NCBI GenBank assembly: GCA_016763135.1
Contig: JAESUI010000154.1
Location: 1-5,781 of the forward strand
Direction of reading: 5' to 3'
Length of the DNA: 5,781 nt
DNA from: Flavobacteriales bacterium
GTDB taxonomy: Bacteria > Bacteroidota > Bacteroidia > Flavobacteriales_E > Vicingaceae
Part shown: positions 1-4,772 of the stretch, piece after piece
How positions within the stretch are numbered: position 1 is the stretch's first letter
How the letters are laid out: every line of letters begins with the position of its first letter
The notes under the pieces: model-generated
Told to the model about the DNA's origin: nothing
What the model saw: only the letters and a program-made list of their open reading frames with translations
Database searches by the model: none
Made by a program: the position numbers and the translations under genes

Positions 1-939
1 AGTAACTCCGTGTAAGAGTATCACATCTTTTTCTTTAAACTGAGTTTTAATTTCAGAGAGTGCTTTTACTTGATGTTCGTTAAGTGTTTTATCGCCAATT
101 AATTCTTTCCCGTAATTCCCTATCCGATCAACAGCAACTTCATAAACCTCAAATATATTCTTCTTTACCAGTTCATTGATAATTGATGAAGTTACATTCG
201 TTGATGTCTGTAAGTCTGTTTTTTTTACTTCTTTGGGTTTGTCAGCATAACGGCTAGAAAGTTTAATGAAAGACATTAGCGTATCTAACTGTTTTTTTGC
301 CCTGGTAATTTCATTAAAAATCTGCTCTAAGTTTTTCTCGTTGTTAGCAAACTCTGTTAACCGAACATAAGGAATTAGTTTTGCTTTGTACTTTCGTTTT
401 AAATCCTCTTCAACAATAATGGCTCTTTTCTCTATTAAAGATTTTACCACTTTATGCACATTCTTAATGTTGAGTATTTCAGAAATTTCTTGAAGATTTA
501 AAATATTTCTAATTTCTAATGCCTCATAAATTTGATATTCTTGATCGCTTAAATCTTTTATAGCATCTCCATCAAATTCAGTATTGATTAAAATTTTGGT
601 TTCGCTAGCTAGTTTTAGTGCTCCAGGCAAAGCTGCATTAAAAACATCTCCAGGATTGGCTATGTAATAATCGGCTATCCAATCCCAATGTTTGAGTTGT
701 TTTTCGTTAACTATTGGTTTTTCATCCAAAAGTGATTCTACATATTTTGCTTGGTATTCGGTAGGAGGAGAGTTATGGATATTCTTGACCAAAGCAGAGT
801 ATAATTTACCTCCTCGCCCGAAAGGAACAACTGCGCGCTGACCAATTTGTATGTCATTGTTCAGCTCTTCAGGTAAACGATACGTGAATAGATTCGGTAA
901 CGAAAGTGGTAATATTACATCAATGAATATGGTTTCCAT
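1..939 (-). CDS. priA: Primosomal protein N' (PriA replication restart helicase), N-terminal part, runs off left edge
   Basis: This is the first 313 codons of PriA, the DNA helicase that recognises stalled or collapsed forks and reloads the replisome. The reading frame is open from ATG 939..937 to the window edge. Residues 1-53 form the start of the 3'-DNA-binding domain (METIFIDVILPLSLPN, then the TYRLP and VVPFGRGG stretches). DYYI and the NPGDVFNAALPGALK segment follow at about 90-109, and a winged-helix-like region lies at about 125-190. The helicase domain begins with LNEHQVKAL (287-295), and LLHGVT (308-313) is the lead-in to the Walker A motif, which lies just outside. The family has about 730-820 residues, so more than half is missing only because the window ends. 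The start codon directly abuts the pfkA stop codon with 0 nt between them, which suggests translational coupling in one transcript. The zinc-binding and ATPase motifs cannot be assessed here. Confidence 0.95.
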   Translation of the reverse strand, partial: METIFIDVILPLSLPNLFTYRLPEELNNDIQIGQRAVVPFGRGGKLYSALVKNIHNSPPTEYQAKYVESLLDEKPIVNEKQLKHWDWIADYYIANPGDVFNAALPGALKLASETKILINTEFDGDAIKDLSDQEYQIYEALEIRNILNLQEISEILNIKNVHKVVKSLIEKRAIIVEEDLKRKYKAKLIPYVRLTEFANNEKNLEQIFNEITRAKKQLDTLMSFIKLSSRYADKPKEVKKTDLQTSTNVTSSIINELVKKNIFEVYEVAVDRIGNYGKELIGDKTLNEHQVKALSEIKTQFKEKDVILLHGVT

Positions 940-1908
940 TTAATAAGAAAGTATTTCAGTGAGGTCTAATAAACTCTTATTTATCTTATTGTGATGTTTA
1001 ATGGATTTTTCGAAAGGAGTATATGCAATTTGTTTATCGATAATACCAATCATAACATTGGACTTGTTCTCTAACAAAGCATTTACTGCAGCATTTCCCA
1101 TTCGGCTTGCTAAAACTCTATCCATTGCAGAAGGCGATCCGCCTCGCTGTATGTGTCCTAAAATGGTTACTCGTGAATCATATTTAGGGCATTCTTCTTT
1201 TAGTTTTTTTGCTACTTCATAAGCACCACCAGCATCATCACCTTCAGCCACGATTACAATCATACTCGATTTATGGCTGTTTCCATTGTCTAACTTCTTA
1301 ATCAATTGATTAATGTAAGTAGGTGTTTCAGGAATTAGAATGGCATCTGCACCAACTCCAATACCACTATTCAAAGCAATAAACCCAGCATCCTTACCCA
1401 TTACCTCTATAATGAATAAGCGGTTGTGTGAGCTTGCTGTATCTTTTATTTTATCTACCGCTTCAACAACTGTATTTAAAGCAGTATCGTAGCCAATGGT
1501 ATAATCTGTACCAAATAAGTCGTTATCTATTGTTCCAGGAATGCCAACAATAGAAGAACTATATTCTTGATTAAAAATACTGGCTCCTGTAAAAGTTCCA
1601 TCACCACCAATGGTAACAATCCCATCTAATTCAAATTTTTGGATATTTTGATGGGCCTTTTTTCTTCCTTCAACATCAAAGAATTCTTGAGATCGTGAAC
1701 TCTTTAAAATGGTTCCTCCGCGCTGTATAATATTGCTTACATCTGTAGATGATAATGGGTTGATATTTCCATCAATTAAACCTTTGTAACCTTCACAAAT
1801 GCCATAGATTTCAATATTTTTGAAAACACAAGTTCTAACTACAGCTCTCACAGCTGCATTCATTCCTGGAGCATCTCCGCCTGAAGTTAAAACGCCTATT
1901 CTTTTCAT
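940..1908 (-). CDS. pfkA: ATP-dependent 6-phosphofructokinase
   Basis: The product phosphorylates fructose 6-phosphate to fructose 1,6-bisphosphate with ATP, the committed step of glycolysis, in the cytosol. Its 322 residues match the usual length of about 320. Visible motifs are the ATP-site loop TSGGDAPGMNAA (8-19), GGDGT (101-105), the catalytic segment PGTIDND (124-130), EVMGKDAG (168-175) for the sugar phosphate, and LGHIQRGG (250-257) with the substrate-binding His and Arg. By eye against E. coli PfkA, effector-site R21, R25 and K213 are kept. The residue aligned with R54 is Ser, R154 aligns with Lys, and the sugar-phosphate R171 aligns with Lys. The first two start residues match the family, and the ATG lies 1 nt after the stop of the upstream 126-residue gene, so the two are probably co-transcribed. 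The gene is intact. Allosteric behaviour may differ from the E. coli enzyme; this is inference. Confidence 0.97.
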   Translation of the reverse strand: MKRIGVLTSGGDAPGMNAAVRAVVRTCVFKNIEIYGICEGYKGLIDGNINPLSSTDVSNIIQRGGTILKSSRSQEFFDVEGRKKAHQNIQKFELDGIVTIGGDGTFTGASIFNQEYSSSIVGIPGTIDNDLFGTDYTIGYDTALNTVVEAVDKIKDTASSHNRLFIIEVMGKDAGFIALNSGIGVGADAILIPETPTYINQLIKKLDNGNSHKSSMIVIVAEGDDAGGAYEVAKKLKEECPKYDSRVTILGHIQRGGSPSAMDRVLASRMGNAAVNALLENKSNVMIGIIDKQIAYTPFEKSIKHHNKINKSLLDLTEILSY

Positions 1909-1909
1909 T

Positions 1910-2290
1910 TTACTGAGTTAGTTCTTCAATTCTACTTATCCTTTCAACTGAATAATCAGTATCGTTTTCTGATGCATATTTCAACACTTCTAAAGTAGTC
2001 CTTTTAAGATTGTCATCAGAAGAATTTATCAAGTATTTATGATACAATAAATCTTCTAAGATTTTAAAGTGGATAATGGTAAATTCCTTATTCTTTATTA
2101 AATAGTTAATAAGAATATTTGTATCAATAGCTAAAATCTCTTCAAAACTTATACCTAAATAATTGGTAGCAAAGTCATTGAGTTTAGCTTCCGCTTCAGT
2201 TGACTTTAAATCATTTTTTAATTGCAAGACTGTCGCTAGCACTTTTGCCAATTCATCAAAATAACGTAGGATGTAATCCTTTCTAATCAT
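1910..2290 (-). CDS. Conserved hypothetical protein, 126 aa, possibly DUF6483-like
   Basis: The function is not known. The protein is small, soluble and predicted largely alpha-helical, with no signal peptide, membrane segment, cysteine cluster or obvious catalytic motif. The opening MIRKDYILRYFDELAKVLAT resembles from memory the start of DUF6483-type proteins (M-x-x-x-DY-x-x-R...L...LA); that link is tentative. A second hydrophobic helical stretch follows (about 46-68, ISFEEILAID onward), and the C-terminus (about 100-126) is polar. It is the first gene of a tight minus-strand cluster: its TAA is 1 nt before the pfkA ATG, and pfkA directly abuts priA. The upstream 81 nt contain no good -7 box in full agreement with TAnnTTTG. 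Base composition matches its neighbours, so it looks like a native gene rather than a recent arrival. Confidence 0.8.
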   Translation of the reverse strand: MIRKDYILRYFDELAKVLATVLQLKNDLKSTEAEAKLNDFATNYLGISFEEILAIDTNILINYLIKNKEFTIIHFKILEDLLYHKYLINSSDDNLKRTTLEVLKYASENDTDYSVERISRIEELTQ

Positions 2291-2371
2291 AGTTGTAAAA
2301 CAGAGAAGTTAAAAATTAATCAAATTCAAATTAATTACTGATATTTATATATAATGTTAGTGCTGTTATCT
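2291..2371. other. Short AT-rich intergenic region between the MOSC gene and the 126-aa gene
   Basis: These 81 nt are very AT-rich. They must carry the end of the MOSC transcript and, probably, the promoter of the three-gene cluster to the left. The only structure seen is an AT-only inverted repeat (annotated separately). The closest thing to a -7 box on the minus strand is a TTAATTTG-like string with one mismatch to TAnnTTTG, too weak to call. Confidence 0.5.
2311..2336 (-). terminator. Possible weak intrinsic terminator after the MOSC gene
   Basis: On the minus strand, ATTAATT arms pair as a 7-bp stem (arms 2330-2336 and 2314-2320) around a 9-nt loop, followed by a run of Ts (2315-2311). 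The position, about 36 nt past the MOSC reading-frame end, fits a terminator. The stem has no G-C pair and would be unstable, so the call is weak; it could be chance in such AT-rich DNA. Confidence 0.25.
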
Positions 2372-2916
2372 TTATACTCTTTCTAAATTAGTAAAAGGCC
2401 TTTTAGGATATTCAATTCTAATTTCATCTCTAGCAGACACTTTACCACTTTTGAGTATTATCCCCATAACTCCAGCTTTTCTTATTAAATTACCATATTA
2501 TCTCGACCTAAAACAGCCTTCATTAAGCCATCTTTTATTTCATTTAATTGATGGCAAGGATTTCTTAACCCTGTTACCTTTATTCGTGCATCTTTTCCAA
2601 TATTTAAAATAGTGTCCTTAGGTAAACTTAATAGATCAATATTTACTGTTGTTATATTTTCTCCCATTTCTCCAGGAATAATGTTAAACCCTTTGATTAA
2701 TAATTCAGAAAGTAATTCTGAATGAATTAAATGGACTTGTCGTAAATTAGGTTGATTGGGATTTTTTGCAACTCTCGATCTATGTTTAACGTTTTTCCCC
2801 ATATGAGCATCTCCATGAATACCTAATCCCTCAATTAAATGTATAGTTTTAACATTCTTTTTAGACATTGTATGTGTCTCGCTTTTACTTACGGCTGTTA
2901 CTAATCCGATATTCAT
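2372..2916 (-). pseudogene. MOSC-domain protein, disrupted by a frameshift near 2494-2500
   Basis: Reading from ATG 2916 gives a MOSC-domain protein that stops early after 143 codons. If the frame is shifted at about 2494-2500, the sequence continues with 40 clean codons to TAA 2374..2372. The shifted part reads GNLIRKAGVMGIIL, then the SGKVSARDEIRIEYP segment, which is typical of the end of a MOSC barrel (KAG-MGI-L followed by a G-V-x-x-D-x-I turn). The restored protein would have about 184 residues, the expected size for a stand-alone MOSC protein. The lesion is most simply one lost A in a TAATAATGG context, giving D-N-N-G-N, or a duplicated AT, giving D-N-G-N. MOSC domains relate to the C-terminal domain of molybdenum cofactor sulfurase and are thought to carry sulfur on a conserved Cys, here C121. 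The gene lies 49 nt behind the methyltransferase remnant on the same strand. A sequencing error would explain it equally well. Confidence 0.8.
2485..2916 (-). CDS. MOSC-domain protein fragment, N-terminal 143 aa as it would be translated
   Basis: This is the part of the disrupted MOSC gene translatable without a frameshift. Visible motifs are GIHGDAHMGK (32-41), RQVHLIHSELL (59-69), PGEMGENITT (81-90) and GLRNPCHQLNEIKDGL (116-131), with C121 as the likely conserved cysteine. The last three residues (MVI) are out of frame. The product would contain the conserved Cys but lack the final barrel strands, so it is unlikely to fold properly. The ATG follows an A-rich ACAA leader with no clear Shine-Dalgarno sequence, usual for this phylum. 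Confidence 0.7.
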   Translation of the reverse strand: MNIGLVTAVSKSETHTMSKKNVKTIHLIEGLGIHGDAHMGKNVKHRSRVAKNPNQPNLRQVHLIHSELLSELLIKGFNIIPGEMGENITTVNIDLLSLPKDTILNIGKDARIKVTGLRNPCHQLNEIKDGLMKAVLGRDNMVI

Positions 2917-2965
2917 TTGTACTTATAATACTTAACCTAAGTTCTCTTTTTTAGCTCATTACGAA

Positions 2966-3334
2966 CTACTGATTCTTATCTACCAATTTATGAATTTTTT
3001 TGGTGCCTCTATACATCTCATATTTCATAAAACGGCATTCTAAACTTCCATTAAAAAGTTTAATTTTTCTTGAAGGACGTAAACCTACTTTTTTTAATGC
3101 TCCCATATTTGAACTAATCATCCAAGCATTCCATCCATCATATTGTTTTTTCAAATTATCGCCAAAAGCAGTGTATAAATCATCAACGTTTTCACCAATA
3201 CGTTCTCCATAAGGAGGGTTGCAAACAATAACACCTTTTAATTGTGGTGCTTCAAAATCAGCAAAATCTTTTTTATGTAATTCAATTTTATCAGTCAATC
3301 CAGCAGCTTCAATATTAGCTCTACTCATTCCCAT
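2966..3334 (-). CDS. RlmL-like methyltransferase fragment, C-terminal part with NPPY motif
   Basis: This is the remainder of the methyltransferase after the internal TAG, drawn from the first downstream ATG (122 codons). That ATG is probably not a real start: family-like coding continues upstream of it without a break to the TAG (FKIIGIDNDGRV). It contains the catalytic CNPPYGERIG (38-47) and a Lys-rich tail, but no SAM-binding loop. It is in the same frame as the N-terminal part. Independent translation and function are unlikely. Confidence 0.55.
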   Translation of the reverse strand: MGMSRANIEAAGLTDKIELHKKDFADFEAPQLKGVIVCNPPYGERIGENVDDLYTAFGDNLKKQYDGWNAWMISSNMGALKKVGLRPSRKIKLFNGSLECRFMKYEMYRGTKKIHKLVDKNQ

Positions 3335-3370
3335 TACACGTCCATCATTATCAATTCCAATTATTTTAAA

Positions 3371-3373
3371 CTA
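3371..3373 (-). other. In-frame amber codon inside the methyltransferase gene
   Basis: The minus strand reads GAT TTT TAG TTT AAA ATA ATT GGA. The codons on both sides encode family-typical protein in the same frame, with GIDND following. The same gene ends in TAG at 2968..2966 and the DinB-like gene also ends in TAG, so TAG acts as a normal stop in this genome. Confidence 0.85.
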
Positions 3374-4141
3374 AAAATCAATTTCAGCATCCAAGGCTTC
3401 ATCAACAACTTCATTAAAAAGCTCTTCATCAAAAGTTTTCCAATTCATAAAACCAAAAACACCTCTATTAATGTTTGGAGGGATGTTATTGGCAATCATT
3501 GCAGCTTCAATTAACAATGTTCCGGAACCGCAAAACAAATCGATAAAGTTTGAATTTTTATCCCAGCCACTTAGTAAAATCATTCCTGCAGCTAAATCTT
3601 CTTTGATTGGAGCCAGACTTTGGCTGTCTCTATAGCCTCTTTTAAATAAAGGATCTCCTGAACTATCTAAACTAACAGTACATTCGTTTTCTTTATTAAT
3701 GTGAAGATTTATTCTAATGTGTGGTTGGTCGGTATCTACATCTGGGCGTTTGTCAAATTTTTCTCTAAAGCGATCAGCAATAGCATCTTTAGCTTTAAAT
3801 GCTGCAAATTTGGTATGATTAAATATCTCTGAAAAAACGGTAGAATCAATGGAAAAAGTTTGATCAACCGTAAAAATATCTTCCCAAGCAATGGTTTTAA
3901 CCTTTTGATAAAGATCTTCAGCATCTTTAATTTTAAAAACTCGGATAGGAACGATTAGTCTGTTAGCAGATCGAAGCCATAAATTGGCTTTATATAAAGT
4001 TTCTTTTGTGCCTTCAAAAAAAACTGCACGCGTTGCTATTTCAACCTCTTTTATTCCTAACTGCCTTAATTCTTCAGCTAAAACCTCTTCTAAACCATAA
4101 GATGTTTTGGCAATTATTTTCATTTTATTTTCAGATTTCAT
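3371..4141 (-). CDS. RlmL-like methyltransferase fragment, N-terminal 256 aa (THUMP plus SAM-binding loop)
   Basis: This is the part upstream of the internal TAG. It holds the THUMP RNA-binding region and SAM motif I (DLFCGSGTLL, 201-210), ends in DAEIDF, and lacks the catalytic NPPY motif. Two starts are possible: ATG 4141..4139 or ATG 4123..4121 (Met7, giving MKIIAKTSYGLEEVLAEEL, which matches how the family usually begins). A TATCTTTG promoter box only 4 nt before the first ATG would place transcription start about at that ATG, so Met7 with a leader of roughly 18 nt may be the real start. Confidence 0.75.
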   Translation of the reverse strand: MKSENKMKIIAKTSYGLEEVLAEELRQLGIKEVEIATRAVFFEGTKETLYKANLWLRSANRLIVPIRVFKIKDAEDLYQKVKTIAWEDIFTVDQTFSIDSTVFSEIFNHTKFAAFKAKDAIADRFREKFDKRPDVDTDQPHIRINLHINKENECTVSLDSSGDPLFKRGYRDSQSLAPIKEDLAAGMILLSGWDKNSNFIDLFCGSGTLLIEAAMIANNIPPNINRGVFGFMNWKTFDEELFNEVVDEALDAEIDF

Positions 4142-4145
4142 TTTG

Positions 4146-4153
4146 CAAAGATA
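4146..4153 (-). promoter_or_regulatory. Bacteroidota-type -7 promoter box for the methyltransferase gene
   Basis: The minus strand reads TATCTTTG, an exact match to the TAnnTTTG consensus of the primary sigma factor in this phylum. It lies 4 nt before the first ATG. No clear -33 TTG is seen at the usual spacing. The box would drive the methyltransferase and probably the MOSC gene 49 nt after it. Confidence 0.6.
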
Positions 4154-4199
4154 GTTGTAAAAGATGAATAGAAAAAAGAGATTAGAAAAGAGAAATTAT

Positions 4200-4207
4200 T
4201 ACTTTCG
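4200..4207 (+). promoter_or_regulatory. Probable -7 promoter box for the DinB-like gene
   Basis: TACTTTCG matches TAnnTTTG at all but one position and lies 24 nt before the ATG, giving a short leader of roughly 18 nt. With the minus-strand box about 50 nt away it makes 4142-4231 a compact divergent promoter region. No -33 element was recognised. Confidence 0.45.
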
Positions 4208-4231
4208 TTTGAAATTAAAATTAATACCAAA

Positions 4232-4693
4232 ATGCAAAAACAATTAGAAATTCTAACGACAACAAGGACCAATGTTTTAAAAGCAATTGAGGGGTTGACT
4301 TTAGAAGAGTTAAACACTATCCCTACGAGATTTAAAAATAATATTATCTGGAATGTTGCTCATCTTGTTGTAACGCAACAATTGTTATGCTATAAGCTTT
4401 CTGGTTTAGATATGTACCTGCAAAATGAATTTGTAGATAAGTATAAAAAAGGTAGTGAAGTAGATTTTGAAGTAACTCAAGAAGAAGTTGATGATATTAA
4501 AAAGCAATTATCTGAACTGCCAAAACAACTAGTTGATGATTACAATAATTCTATCTTTAAAAGTTTTGCTGAATATCCTACTAGCTACAATTTTACATTA
4601 AATAGTATTGAAGATGCCATTCAGTTTAATAATGTACACGAAGGATTACATTTTGGGTATATGATGGCGATGAAAAAAGTAATACACAATTAG
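4232..4693 (+). CDS. DinB-like four-helix metal-binding protein
   Basis: The 153-residue protein has the layout of the DinB/YfiT superfamily, cytosolic four-helix bundles that hold a divalent metal with three histidines. The triad is visible: H44 in IIWNVAHLV (the first-helix W-N-x-x-H pattern) and H136 plus H140 in the late NNVHEGLHFGYMMAMKK helix (H-x-x-x-H spacing). Length is typical. There is no signal peptide or membrane segment. Some family members transfer thiols or are damage-induced, but the sequence here does not reveal a substrate; the name DinB refers to a fold and not to DNA polymerase IV. It is a single-gene unit, divergent from the methyltransferase and ending in TAG 79 nt before the receptor gene. 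A G/A-rich leader precedes the ATG without a clear Shine-Dalgarno sequence. Confidence 0.85.
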   Translation: MQKQLEILTTTRTNVLKAIEGLTLEELNTIPTRFKNNIIWNVAHLVVTQQLLCYKLSGLDMYLQNEFVDKYKKGSEVDFEVTQEEVDDIKKQLSELPKQLVDDYNNSIFKSFAEYPTSYNFTLNSIEDAIQFNNVHEGLHFGYMMAMKKVIHN

Positions 4694-4772
4694 CCACTTT
4701 TTTGACCGTTTAACACTTTTTATATCAATCAAAATTGAATTAATCTTAATTTTGTTTTTTAAATTAAATACG
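4694..4772. other. Intergenic region upstream of the TonB-dependent receptor
   Basis: These 79 AT-rich nt separate two plus-strand genes. They hold a perfect -7 box at 4747-4754 (annotated separately). No stable hairpin was found after the DinB-like gene, so termination there is not explained. Confidence 0.5.
4747..4754 (+). promoter_or_regulatory. Bacteroidota-type -7 promoter box for the TonB-dependent receptor
   Basis: TAATTTTG is an exact match to TAnnTTTG, 18 nt before the GTG start, implying a leader of about 12 nt. No TTG sits at the proper -33 distance. The AT-richness makes chance matches possible. Confidence 0.5.

Larger units (their letters stand above)
2966..4141 (-). pseudogene. 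rlmL: RlmL-like THUMP-domain rRNA methyltransferase, interrupted by an in-frame TAG
   Basis: One frame runs from ATG 4141 to TAG 2968..2966 and is interrupted only by a TAG at 3373..3371 (codon 257). Read through, it gives about 391 residues, the expected size for the COG0116 methyltransferases that make N2-methylguanine in 23S rRNA (G2445 in E. coli). The order is: N-terminal ferredoxin-like/THUMP region (about 8-155), the GYR...APIKEDLAAGMILL linker (169-190), SAM-binding DLFCGSGTLL (201-210), acidic motif GIDND (262-266) and catalytic NPPYGERIG (308-316). The stop separates the SAM loop from the NPPY motif, so neither half should work alone. Codon 257 is probably a mutated AAG, GAG or CAG; one base would restore it. 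The symbol rests on family resemblance; the exact target base in this organism is not shown. Confidence 0.85.

Noticed and set aside
1001..1222. Plus-strand open stretch of 73 codons inside pfkA
   Set aside because: It lies antisense to a highly conserved gene, and its translation resembles no family.
2921..2965. Small hairpin (ACTTA/TAAGT arms) between the methyltransferase and MOSC genes
   Set aside because: The 5-bp AT-rich stem is too weak and no T-run follows; it looks like chance.
3000..3212. Plus-strand open stretch of 70 codons inside the methyltransferase
   Set aside because: It is antisense to the conserved NPPY region, with no start signals and no recognisable protein features.
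3371..3373. TAG reassigned to an amino acid (for example pyrrolysine)
   Set aside because: TAG ends the same gene at 2968..2966 and the DinB-like gene at 4691-4693, with non-coding sequence after both. The family is not known to use pyrrolysine at this position, and no tRNA or partner gene is visible.
3736..3924. Minus-strand 62-codon open stretch in another frame of the methyltransferase
   Set aside because: It overlaps the THUMP region in an alternate frame, with low-complexity Leu/Lys content typical of AT-rich DNA shadows.
2966..4141. Methyltransferase naturally encoded as two subunits
   Set aside because: The second half has family-like coding before its first ATG right up to the TAG, with no start signal, and the break separates SAM binding from catalysis.
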